Shown here in pieces: positions 29,783 through 41,246 of a DNA stretch of 64,000 nucleotides. Numbering within the stretch: position 1 is the stretch's first letter; each line of letters opens with the position of its first letter. Made by a program: the position numbers and the translations under genes. This stretch comes from Galdieria partita (taxonomy: Eukaryota > Rhodophyta > Bangiophyceae > Galdieriales > Galdieriaceae): NCBI GenBank assembly GCA_025991245.1, contig BQMJ01000075.1, forward strand, positions 78,100 to 142,099. Reading direction: 5' to 3'. Below the pieces are notes generated by a model that was given only the letters and a program-made list of their open reading frames with translations, was not told the origin of the DNA and made no database searches.

Positions 29783-30766
29783 TCAGCGCCATCGATAGTA
29801 AGCAAATATACTTAATAAGAAACCACCCAATACAACAGACAACATAGCACAATTCGGAAGCGTTGAACAACTTTGCGAGAAACTCCATTCTTCCTTGCTA
29901 TTGTTGAGAAACTTACTAGAAGAGTAATCAATCTTATCTTCAGAAAAACCCTTCCTTTCTCGACTATGCTCTTCTACAACAGGACTAGCAACTTCTTCTT
30001 GTTCACTAGTCTCAGAAACCCAAGAAATCTTCTTCACTAAATTATCTTCTTGCAAAGCTTCGAGTTTCTGCTCTAGTTTTTGAAAAAACAAGTGTGCTGC
30101 AGAATCTTTATCCACCAGGTTATTCATGACGTCTTCCACCTTTTCCATCCAAGATTGCGCACTCAACAGCAACTCAGCGATTTCTTCCACATAACACGCA
30201 TTGTATAGTCCTCGTATACCTTCTCGAACTATTCTTTCTTCGGTGCCGTTATTCACGATGCTCTCCATAAAAAAGCTCACGATATCCTTTAGCAGTGCGA
30301 TATCCCTAGTTTTCTTCTCCCACAATAAGTTTCCAAGTGCTCCACAAACAAAATATACAAGTCTTCGCTGTTTATGAAATGTCCGAGCACTGTCTATTAT
30401 CTTGGGAATGATTCCAAACTTGATGAGTTCAGAACGACCTTTGGGTTGGGCAGATATATCAAATACAATAGCACACACACTACAAGCTATATTCTCATTG
30501 TTTGTTCCGTAGTCTGCCAGTATATTAGCGAGTAAATCAACCAGATGGTGATCAGTCAACCAAGAGAGGTCTTGTACACCTTTCTCAGTATTTGGGTCTA
30601 TCGACTGTACTAGCCGTTGCAAAGCTAAACGTGTAGTTAAGGGATCATGCTGCAGAAAATGCAAAGCGGACAATGCTACAAATGGATTATCCGGTAACTT
30701 TGTTAAAGCACTTAACACATAAGCGTCCTTTCCACTTTCTTCACCCACTGTGAAAACCATTTGCAT
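29783..30766 (-). CDS. Tail-anchored armadillo-like repeat protein
   Basis: 327 aa from ATG 30766 (the open frame extends three residues upstream with a GTG). It is all-helical with armadillo/HEAT-type repeats: PDNPFVALSALHFLQHDPLT, DHHLVDLLANILADYGTNNE, NIACSVCAIVFDISAQPKGR SELIKFGIIP, YFVCGALGNLLWEKK and IVREGIRGLYNACYVEEIAE. A charged, disordered linker follows, then one C-terminal membrane segment (CAMLSVVLGGFLLSIFAYYR) ending two residues later, a tail anchor. Positively charged residues right after the helix would fit mitochondrial outer membrane or ER targeting. No specific family recognised. Confidence 0.7.
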   Translation of the reverse strand: MQMVFTVGEESGKDAYVLSALTKLPDNPFVALSALHFLQHDPLTTRLALQRLVQSIDPNTEKGVQDLSWLTDHHLVDLLANILADYGTNNENIACSVCAIVFDISAQPKGRSELIKFGIIPKIIDSARTFHKQRRLVYFVCGALGNLLWEKKTRDIALLKDIVSFFMESIVNNGTEERIVREGIRGLYNACYVEEIAELLLSAQSWMEKVEDVMNNLVDKDSAAHLFFQKLEQKLEALQEDNLVKKISWVSETSEQEEVASPVVEEHSRERKGFSEDKIDYSSSKFLNNSKEEWSFSQSCSTLPNCAMLSVVLGGFLLSIFAYYRWR

Positions 30767-32149
30767 CTTTCCCACTTTTCAAATTTTCTGAGACAACCCG
30801 TTGAGATCCGTTTTGACGAATAAGCAAATTGTACGAAAACTGACAGGATTGCAGCACATTCCATGCTCAATCATTGGTTTCATATTTCTATAGAGTCAAG
30901 TTTAGGCTTTTGAGAAAATAATGAGGTCTCATACTTTGCAATATTAGAGAAATTGAAATCGACGAGAATTTTGCCTATTTAAAATGCTACGTGTAAAGTC
31001 TCATTTTTAGAAATGAAATTCTGATAAAAGACTCACAAATTATTTTCCTCTTGACTTTTCATAGTAAAACTATGTCCATAACTTGGGACCCAGGTCAAGT
31101 AAGAAGACTTGTAAAACTAGTAGGCTTTACAAAGAGAGATAGAAGAAGTTATTTCTCTATTCGAGCTCAAAAAGTCCAACTAGGCATTCTTCTAAACTGC
31201 AGTGCTTTCCAAAGCTTTCGCAAGGGGAAAATTTCTATCAGAGCAAATTTGGCTACATAGAGTGACAAGAACAATTTGCGAAACTTTGGAAATGGAAGAG
31301 AGTCTTTCTTTTTCTATGAGAACATAAGGCTTTCATTAAAATAGTTTCTGCAATAAAGTTATTCGAGAAATAGGAAAGCAATCAAATTCATTCAAAATAT
31401 CACTCGTATCCCCTGAACCTGTTAACATTTTAAGCTTGTGTCCTAGTTTCGACAGTTTCCAAAAATTGGCAAACGCTTCAATGTTTAGCATTTCTCAAAG
31501 TGAATCAGCAATCAACATGAGCCAAAAAGAGAAACTCAACATTTGCAAGAGTCTTTCGAGTCATTAAGTAGTAAATTCAAATCGATGCACTATTCAAGAT
31601 AATTCTTGGAGAGAACATCTCTTATATGAGCTGCTACTTCCGATACATTGTACTTGTCTCAAAGATTGAAAAATTTCTATTAGGAATCCAAGTCAATTGT
31701 TCTACTGAAAATGATTTCAAGCACTTGGGCTTTCTTGCAAAAAGATGTTCTCTTAACAAATGAAACCAATTTGAGCAAAACATGATAGTTGATTAGTATA
31801 CTGGTAGCAACAAACATTCATTCTAGTTCCATGGAGTGCAATCCAAAGATATTATCAGCTAAGGAAAATGTCTTGATAAGTGTTGAATAATAAATGAACG
31901 AAAGTGGCTTTTGCAGAGTATTTAACTTCAAATAATAATTACAATACAAAGGTCAGAGATTCCCAATGCGACAAGTTGAAATGACAGAAACAAACAAGAG
32001 CTCGCAAGAATTTCTAAGAATGGCCTTCTTAGCTAGCCTCGGGGAATAACATAGTTAACAAAGAACTATCCATTGAAAACTTTCTCTTCTCTATTACTAA
32101 AAAGAACAAGCTTGAACTCCATAGGGGTTTCATATTCTAAAGAACCCAA
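30767..32149. other. Start of gene-poor accessory region
   Basis: About 1.4 kb, AT-rich. A 65-codon + strand frame from an ATG at about 31,072 (MSITWDPGQVRRLVKLVGF...) has no supporting context. The boundary between the dense gene arm and the subtelomeric block lies here. Confidence 0.4.
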
Positions 32150-33300
32150 GAGAAAATAAAACTATTGAATCAAACATATTTTGCTTACAAGTTTCACACG
32201 ACCATTTCTACCTGAACCAGAAATATTGTCCATTCTCAAAAGACTCAACAACACTTCCGCCATCATCACGAAATGGTACAGAGCAGCAATTTTATTCATT
32301 CCCTATCACCCAAGCTGCTTATTCCGTAAAAGGAATGATATATTTCCGTCTTTACAACAATTTTACAAACGGTTTCTCAAGTCAACTGAGGGCAATTACC
32401 AACTCCCGTAGAAGGCTTTTCATCAAAAATTGCTCCAAGATATTGTCAAACATTTTTCAGGTTGAAAAGCTTCAGCCGCAGCATATCCACGTTCACGTTA
32501 TAAGAGGGAGAATCACTGTTGATTAAAGTAGGTAATCACTTTTCCTGTATCCAAGTAGTTCACGTACTTGTCTGAAAAATCTATCGTAGAGGATATATTC
32601 CACAATGTGATCTGCTAGCTGTCTCTTGCCATCTTGGCTATAGCATTCGCTAATGATACTTATTTAGCTTGGGTCGCCTGGTTTTGAAACTGGTTGAGAA
32701 TACATTCGACAAAGAAGAAAACACTGGTTGCTTCATTACTGCAACAGCTAATTCAACAACTTTTTCGGTTGTGTTGCCACTACACTAGGCAATAGCCTAA
32801 GTTACATTGTGCCCCAAGGCATCAAAGAACGGTGAAGAAGGAGCTTTCTGGAATAATTTGTCCAGTTTAAAGACAACCGAAAGAATGCGCTTGGTAAAAT
32901 GTTTCCAGGAGTTCTTCGGAGCACCTCAATAGAGATTATCGATTGAGCTGCTATGCAGTCATCAAAGCGTTTCCGCGACTAAAGCCCTATGTTTAACAAA
33001 ACTACATAAATAAGCTATAAGTCTATGTCCGAGAAAAGTGTTTCTTGCTCTATATATATGAGTGGCAAAATTGTCTGAATGACGGTTCACGAAATTTCTA
33101 CCATATCGAGTTGTCGAAAACTAGGAGCCAAAAGTTACTTTGATGGCTATACAATCTTTTTCTGCCAACTTTTCTTTCTATCAAACTGAACAATGTGAAA
33201 AACTCGTCCCGTTTCACAAATAGATGTCCGTAACTTTGCTTCGAGTTCCTGCGAAGGCCTTCACAGTTCTACCACTTCAACAACACAGAGAGCCGCAGCA
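32150..33300 (-). pseudogene. Highly decayed copy of a STAND-type NTPase-nuclease gene
   Basis: No long frame survives, but the sequence lines up by eye with the younger pseudogene at 34.2-36.3 kb. The + strand text around 32,210 (accagaaatattg followed by a Lys/Leu-type stretch) matches about 34,560. The text around 32,765-32,800 (gttgccactacactaggcaa) matches 35,986-36,005 (cgccattacatcaggaagca), and the text near 32,903-32,925 (tgtttccaggagttcttcgg) matches about 36,107-36,126 (tgtttccagaaaacttcgga). Order is conserved, with a deletion between blocks. Orientation minus is inferred from that match. Confidence 0.45.
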
Positions 33301-34177
33301 CCATTGCTGCTCGACTATACAACTAAGGTTTGTTCCAGTCAAATATTTTCTTTCAAATACAAACGTAGCTCGTAACAATTCAAAAAGGTAATACAAATCG
33401 AATTCTTGGGCTTTCTATTTCAAAAAAGGTCAACCAGGAAAGCACTACGAACTTGAAAAGTTATTTTACTGTATCAGAAATTTATCTCACACCTTCGATG
33501 TTTTCATCTTTTAACGTTTCCTCTAATCAACATTAAATGTAGAACACGTGAAGTCTAAATCTGTTGAGGCGATAAATTTCGGTCAAAATAAACTGAATGG
33601 CAAAACTATTATTCGCTTCCAATCTTTTTGTTACGTCACAGGAAAAGGAACCCAAGAATAAGCCTATGCAATTGAATGGACAGTAATTGTAAAAGAAAAG
33701 GACCACTTCGCACTGTACTCTTAATATATTCTTTTTTAAATAGAATGAAGTTTAGCCTCAATTCTGCATCACCGCAAAACTCGCTCCAAACAGCATTGTG
33801 TTTGTCGATAAGAGAGAATTCCAAGATTGATATCTCAAGAATAGAAGAATACTTGAAATGTTGTACATATTCCATGTTTCAATTTTGCATCCCTACAATT
33901 AGCAACAGATAATAAGTGTTTCCACCAAACTTTAACTAATCTTCTCACAATTCCATGTACCAGAAGAAACAATTCAAATTGATTCAGAAAAAACTAGTTT
34001 CAAAAACTCTTTTGTAATTCCAATAAACATTTTGATATTATATAGGATCTTCTATACCTGTCTATAGTAAAGAATCTTTTCATTTCGTAAAGCGAGACTC
34101 CAACACATCTTTCTGCAGCAAACAGAAAAGTCTTCCTCAGAAAGACCACAATGTTCTCTTACCAAAGTATATTCCAA
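33301..34177. other. Spacer between two decayed NTPase copies
   Basis: About 880 bp without coding potential. Short opposing frames at 33,636-33,912 are mutual shadows. Probably further remnants of the same repeat family, but I cannot align them. Confidence 0.35.
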
Positions 34178-36330
34178 TCAAATGAAGAACGCATAGAACT
34201 TGATACAGTAACATTTTCTTCGGAAGTTATTATCTTCCAATTGCATAAGATTAGCACTCATGATTGGATTAGTTGGAAGACTGTGCTTATCGATCGGAAG
34301 ACGCCTTCTCTCTACTACTGATTGGCAATTCATCGCAGGCACTCGTGGAGAGAAACTTGATGGGTTAGCTTTAAGGGCTCCCTCCGTACTCTCTAATGTT
34401 TCCAGAATAATTTGCCACCATTTTGTAAACTGAAAATTATAATATTGTCGACTGACTTGACCTATTTTCGTCGAGGCATAAACAAAGTCTCTTCCCAAAC
34501 AGCTCTCGCGATTGTTTTTGGAGGCAATAACTAGCCTTAGAGTAGACCGAAAACTTTCATTTGGACCAGAAATATTGCAATTCGTCAAAAAACTTTTAAG
34601 CATATTGCTGGCATCATCAGAAAATGATATAGACTTCTATAATGGGTACAAAACACCACAAACAAAGTTGAATAGATGAAAAAGAACGATCAATCAAAAG
34701 TTTGAGAACTCCCTTGAAAAACTTTTCGACTTCTTTATCAATCAATCCTCTTGATGATTCACTTTGCCAATAAAATTGAAATGATAGACCGACAACATAG
34801 CATGTTTGTCCATTCTGAAATAGAACATAGGCATCAGGTCACTACAAGTACAAACTTTCCGAATAAAAATGCCACAATGTCGCAGATGTTCTCGATAGTA
34901 ATCAGCAAATGAATCAAAGAAGTCTCTCAAGAATGTTGTATAACAAGTTACTGTTGATTCCTTTACATATGAAACATAATCTTGTTCCATAAAAGAACCG
35001 TTAGAATTCCAAGGACAACAGAATGCACAATGTGAGAGGAATGGGAGTAAAGACCTGTTAATAACCGAAAGCGAAAGACATTCATAAATACAATTTCTGT
35101 TGGGGTATCAGGAATACAACGAAAACTACATACAGACAAGAGTTCAGTAGTCTCATCGAAAACTTGGAATTGCTAGGAGCTCTCAGAATATATTCAACAC
35201 CAATCAATCTTGAATCTACCAGCAAAAACATTGATTTCTCCTTCATATCAATATAAAACCCAAAGCATGCAAGAAATCCATCAAAGAACACTAACTCAAC
35301 AGAGTATAACGGCATAACAAGTATCAAACACAATTTGTAGCAAGTAGTTCAGCAAGACAAATCGATAACTAGTCAGGGATTTGGAATCTAAAATCTCTGG
35401 AATGATAAAAACTTCCAGTTTTCTCGCATCGTCAAAAAAATTATCCACAAAGGCCTCGAGCTTTTCTATAGTGATCGGCTCCAATCTTCGTTTTTGAACT
35501 ACATCCAACAAAGCTATCAGTGTGTATTTGCAAATCAACGGAATTCCTCCAGTCTTTTTTTTGCATAATTCTACAAAGCGAATTTGCAAGTCTTCTAAGG
35601 GCAATAACCAGTCCTTCAACCTGTTGTTACCATAGATGAGAAGGTTCAAATAGTCTTCAATATCTTTGAAGTTCTCAGGATTCAATCGCAACATACTCAA
35701 GGTCATTCTACTCGAGCGAGAATCACTCAAAAGGACTGAGATTTCTGCAGTTCGACCAGCCAAATACAAAACTACTCTTCCTGTGTCAAGCAATGAATGA
35801 TATCTCTAAAAGAATTGTGAAAATGGACGATAACTCGAACAAATTGCCTCTCAATACGTTCGCTAGAATCTTCACAGATGTTACTTATTTCGCTCAGTTC
35901 TAAAATAAGTATTGTTTGGGAAAAGCAGCAATGAAGCGGGTGACCTCTTCAGCATTGTGAATTTATCAGCTTCTTCGATAGTTTCGCCATTACATCAGGA
36001 AGCAACCCGAACTATATTGAACATCAAGGCTTTACAAAACTGAGGATAGCGAGCGCTCGTAAACGAGGTGCTCAGTTTTAACACAACTGACCAAGTGTAT
36101 TATGCAAATGTTTCCAGAAAACTTCGGAGCAACTTGACCAGTTACGTCCATGATGAAATGATGAAAAGACACCATCACCGCAGATTGTTCTTCTCCTTCA
36201 GCAAATTTGTTTAAAAACTTAAAGTATTTTCTTATAAAACTCTTTCCTTTCCCGTCAATATGAGGTGAAAAGGAAACTGCACGGCGTATACAATTACTGA
36301 GTAACTTTTGCTGAAATGGACAGGCGTGGC
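34178..36330 (-). pseudogene. STAND-type P-loop NTPase-nuclease pseudogene
   Basis: Read on the minus strand, a broken gene of the same family as those at 41.2 and 44.3 kb. In order: a P-loop region near 36,290-36,230 (SFSPHIDGKGKSFIRKYF, where intact members have a GSGK P-loop); a sensor strand near 35,770 (VVLYLAGRTAEIS, compare CVLAGRSDA); the LNPENFKDIEDYL element (compare LDPFSEATVKYF); KKTGGIPLICKYTLIALLD near 35,555-35,500 (compare YTGGVPYYVVHVLNEL); and a WWQIILETL / LPIDKHSLPTNPIM stretch near 34,430-34,230 that corresponds to the start of the C-terminal nuclease-like region. Frames switch repeatedly and stops intervene. The longest surviving frame is 35,296-35,793. Confidence 0.7.
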
Positions 36331-37091
36331 AAACTTTTTAGAAAAGGCCGAAAACTAGAAACTTGAAAATTCGAAAGCTAGATTTAGTTCGAATGGTTCT
36401 AATTTCTTTTTCTTTTCTATAATCACAATAGAGGGAAAGTAGGAATATATTTCAGGCTTTTCACTACTGTAAACTTTCCTCTATTGTAGACAAGAAAAAG
36501 ATCTTTAGAAATATTTGTATTCAATTTGACTCCTGCTAAGATTATGGCTTGTGTAGTATTGGGAGCCATTTGAATATCTTTAACATTCTATAGAAGAACA
36601 AACCGCTTCAAGCTAAGTTTAGAAACAAAGAATTTCAACAACTGAACAAAGTCTGTCCGTGTGTATATATTATTAAGAGCTTTGGAGACTCAGAATCATT
36701 CGGTCAAGACTATGCCCTTTTATAAGAAGAGCCCATGGTAGGCCAAGTTTCATGACTTCTCCAAAGATTGGTTTATCTGACAGACTTTAAGAGCTTCCTG
36801 AATGTTTTCTGAATGATTGTTTGGATGAAAAGTATGTCTCCAAGTTTGAAAGAATGACTCTCCAAAGCTATTTATATGAAATTTAGGTTGATTTGATTTT
36901 CACCCAAATTGCTGACAATGACTTTGTATTATTGGAAGCCGATCATCCATATCAGAGTTACTGCTTTCACAATGATTCAGCATTAGATTGCCAACCAAGA
37001 AAATAAAATATTCAAAACATATCATTTATCATAGACTTTGCAAACCATAAAGCTCAAAACAACTCTGCTTCCATCAAAGGATAGTCAAGCA
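36331..37091. other. Spacer between pseudogene and Crinkler/RHS-type gene
   Basis: About 760 bp, AT-rich, no open frame of note. It holds the 3' flank of the 37.1-39.5 kb gene. Confidence 0.45.
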
Positions 37092-39497
37092 TCACTTTTC
37101 TTTTTCCAATAAAACTCGAAATCTTTCAGAAAAGCCTTCTCTACAAAGAAACTCAATATAGTCTGGCACTGATAAACTACCTTTGGCCTCCTTAAATGGT
37201 AATGGAGTAACATAGACAATACTTATGCAGTGTCGCCAATCAATACCTTTGGAATCCAATAAACCGAAATCTACAATCCTTCCAGAATCATCTTCTTCTA
37301 ACGTGATGGTAAACTCTTCATTCAAAATCAAACCAATTAAGTTTAGTAACTGAGGCTTATCTGTTACTTTCACTCGTCTCCTCTTCTTCTTAGGTTTTTG
37401 GCCACTTTGGGAACTTGACATTGATTCTTGTTTGCTCTTTGACCTACTAGTGGATAAGTTCGCCGATTCTGAAGTATTCCATGCATCTTCCTTGAAAGAA
37501 GGTGGCAAAAAGGAGTTTTCGATAGCAGCAGAGTCACGATTATGGTTATAAAATGAAGATATAGATACTTGAAAAAAGTATATATGCCATTGAGAATTCA
37601 CAATATCCACAAAAATATAGTCAAATCGAGGATGTCGTTCTTCCAGTAATATCCAACAGGAATGAGTAAACTTTTTCATGGGAGGATCAAATTCTTCTCT
37701 AGTCAACCGAACCCAACTATTACAAGATAAACTTAAGTTTCTATAAGGTTTGCTGTCGGAACGGATCGTCACTTCTTCTGTTCTATTGATGGACCACAAA
37801 AAGAATAATTTTTCAAAAGTCTGTCCTCTTGTGCTCGGATCACTTCGATAACGTTCAAACAATTCAGCCAAGTAATTCTCAGAAGCATATCTTTTAAGGA
37901 AAGAGGATAACAAGATATCACGTGCAACGCTGTTATAAAAGCGTAAGTAGATACGGTTCACTACAACTAATAAACCTCGACTTATATATGCCCCGTCTGC
38001 AACCGTAATATTAGGTTTATTCCTATCCATGAATAGCTTATAAAGCATAGAATCAAAATCGCTCTTTTCTCTTTCAGACCTAAGTCCATCAAGATAACCA
38101 TTGTGCTTTCTTATCATTTCAGAATATAAATTCGAGGTGAAGTGTATCTTTAGACTTTCGAAATTAGCATCAGGACGATCGTTGGCAAGAAACACCATTT
38201 CGGCTATCATTCTAGGCACTAACCCAGTAAGTTCGACTATTTCATCTGAATGTTGACGAAGAATGGGTGGATAATCTGGTAAATCTTGCCACAAGTCAAA
38301 CTCTTTGAAACTTAGAGGCTCCAAATAGTGTTTGACACCTCCATAACTACTAGGCAAATTATCTTCAAATTGATGATGCTGTGAACCTGCAATAAGAACT
38401 CCACAATAAGGCTGTTCAAGTAAATGAAAAAGTCATTATAACAATAATAGAACATTACTTACTGTATTCATCACTTCCATACTGGTATAAAGTCGAAAGA
38501 AATCTGGCCACTTATTTGTTTTCTTGCCAAACTCGCGCAACAACACATTATGTTCATCGATAATAAACATATTGCGTGGTCCAAGCCGCATTATACAACG
38601 ACGAATTGCGAAAGCTAGATTCAGATCTTTCTTTTTGATACAAAAATATATCACATGCTTAAGAGGAGCACCATTTAAAGCTTCGTAGTCCCATGACTGA
38701 AAACTCGGCAACTCGTCCAGAATGGAGAAATTCATGTACAGCAGCATTTTCAAGTAAAGTGTAACTATTTGAGAGATGTTGCTGATTTCCTCTAACCATG
38801 CAGCTGCGTTTCCAATATACTGCAGAGGAATCCTACAATGCATTGAAAACACAGCTGCCATATACAGCTCTACGCTCTTTCCTACACCACTTGCTGCCGA
38901 TAGAACATTCTGTCGGCGTGGAAGATTGGGAGCTATCACACCAAGGCTTTCTATGAGTCGATTCCACTTCCTAATAAACTCTCTCGTCAGAAAGATTCTA
39001 GAGATTTTCCCAGCACTTTTTTCCACTGGAAAATCATCGGGAAACTGCTTGGGAGCAACCAACTGCATTAGGTCTTCAAACGTTTCTTTCCCAACTTGGA
39101 AAACTTTACCTCTTATTTGTATTTTTTCTCCAAGAACTGAGGCAACAGTTTTGAAGAAACACTCTTGTTGAAGATTAGGCAGGTTTGTCAACCATACGTT
39201 GCTGAACTTTTCGTCAATTTTACAATCGTCTTGTACAAATATGTCTCTAAAGTCAATATATCTTTCATTGTCTCTGTCACGACCATTTATGACTGAAGCA
39301 AGAATAACTCTTCGACAACCAAAACCAACACGCTTCTTGTCAAAACAAGCCAACGGTTTTGTAAAGCTTCTACTCCATAAACGACAATCTTTTGTTCCAA
39401 AACACACCTTAGTTTTGAGCGGATACTGAACATTGGTTGAGGAAAGACATGTAGAACGAAACGAAAAAGCAAGGCAACCAACAAGCATTGCAACCAT
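37092..39497 (-). CDS. Crinkler/RHS-type P-loop NTPase with endonuclease-like domain and NLS
   Basis: Exons 39497-38463 and 38411-37092 with a 51-nt intron give 784 aa. Residues ~1-70 are Cys/Arg-rich with a hydrophobic start (MVAMLVGCLAFSF), perhaps a targeting sequence. Walker A is at about 200-208 (SAASGVGKS), Walker B at about 309-316 (NMFIIDEHNV), and a sensor strand GVLIAGSQHH crosses into exon 2, followed by KHYLEPLSFKEF and an ELTGLVPRMI helix. The C-terminal half has a restriction-endonuclease-like core: Glu in RGQTFEKLFFLW (~545), Asp residues in HPRFDYIFVDI (~609-614) and the HIYFFQVSISSFYNH strand (~622-635). A basic nuclear localisation signal (QKPKKKRRRVKV) lies near 683-694. 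This is the domain order described for the Crinkler/RHS class of eukaryotic NTPase-nuclease proteins. Start at ATG 39497; the frame is open further upstream without ATG. Confidence 0.8.
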
Positions 39498-41246
39498 CCA
39501 ACGTTGTCTCACAATCTCGAAACCGATGAATGGACACTGCAGCCAATCAATAACGGCTATGGATTTATATAGTCTTAGCCAATTGAATGGTTGTTGTGCA
39601 AACAAAGAAAAACCTACAAGTTTCACAAAGTGTAAATGAAGTATGTTTGAGTGGAAAATTTGTCTTCCAATGAACAAGTGTAGACTACAATTTGAGTAAT
39701 TGTATTTCCTACTATCGATGAAGTTTGACTTGTTCTTTCAAGGAGAAATATTGAACTGCCTTCTCTTAGTTATCGTGATTAGAATGTTGTAAAGTTTGAA
39801 AAAGCACGTTGTTATTTATTCAATTTTTATGTCTTTACAATAACCATGTGAGTGAGGATTCTAGGAGTATCTTTGACATTTGTACATTGTTTACGACAAT
39901 TGCCAAAGTGTGTCGCGTGCTAAGATAGAAACGGCTCCCTTGCATATGGTTGACAAATATTTCTAACACAGTCTTTGAATCTTTCTTATGAAAAATATGC
40001 TTTCAAATTATCCAAAATTGGTTTATCTGATACCCTCGTATAATTTATTGTTTCAACAAGAGTCGTTTACATAGTATTTGTCCGGTTATTTTCAGATGAT
40101 TGCTTTGCTAAAATGATGGCTTACAATATATATGACAAGTTTTGACTATTTAACATAAGGGATTTTCATTTAAAGTCTTTTTCCTTCAGGCTCAATTTGT
40201 TTTGCTTTCTAAAGTGACAACAAATAAAAGTACTGCTCTCCAAGACATCCATTTGAACTAAAGAACAACTTGCAAGTCATTGAGAAGAAACTGTTTCTTC
40301 TCTAATAATAGTCATGCCCTGTCAAGAAATTAGATGTACGATATCATCTCAAGACAATACATACAAGAGTTTTGAAATAAAAGTAGGTCAAGAATTTATT
40401 TAAACCACCAATATGGAGTTGTACGATTTGTCTTTAAAAGAAAAGGTCCCAATATATTTCCAAGAAACTGTTTGTATAACAATTTGAGACTTTATTCAAA
40501 GGTACAATGTCAAATGTTGTTATGACTACGAGTTAATCTTGGGTAGCTTATAATGACTCATTAATTTAATGCTTAAACATCCAATGATTCATTTTTTAAT
40601 AAATATTCACTTTGTGTGGATTCGTGATCAATCGATCTTCTATGATTCCGTTACAACTTTGCATAATCTTCTCTAAAAAGGCGTGTTTATCTTTCTTCTT
40701 AAAAAATACGATCGATATTCTCTTGGAGCATTCATTCAATCCAATTACATGCATAGCCTATAGAATATTTTCCATTCCTTCTTCGAATAAATTATATCTT
40801 ACCTTCCACATTTTCACCTTGGATTTATGAGTCCAATAAAACAAAACTATAAGTTGACAGCTCCAGAATGTCCAACTAGTCCCCTTTGATGGTTGCACCA
40901 GTTGGACTTCAAACAGCGTTGTCAATTGCAAAGATATGAATGATCAAATTCAATATGGTCTCTGACATTGTATTTGCAAGTAGCATAAAGATAACAATAT
41001 TCTAAACTATGTTCTCTTCTCATAATAAAAAAGTAAACAGTTAATACCTTTTTATATATAAACTTTTTGATTGAAAGAATCTGTGAAGACGAATGACAAG
41101 TGATGTAGGTCATTAGATGACTTTGGACACTGTTCTATGACAATCATCATATACTTTAGAATACCACTAGTACATTTCAAACATATTTAATTCAAAGGTT
41201 GCAGAGCGAATTACCGAATGAACAATTGAATATACGAATTCAAACT
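39498..41246. other. Spacer between the two NTPase families
   Basis: About 1.75 kb, AT-rich, no credible coding frame, RNA gene or clear repeat. It includes the promoter of the 37-39 kb gene and the 3' flank of the STAND-type gene. Confidence 0.5.
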
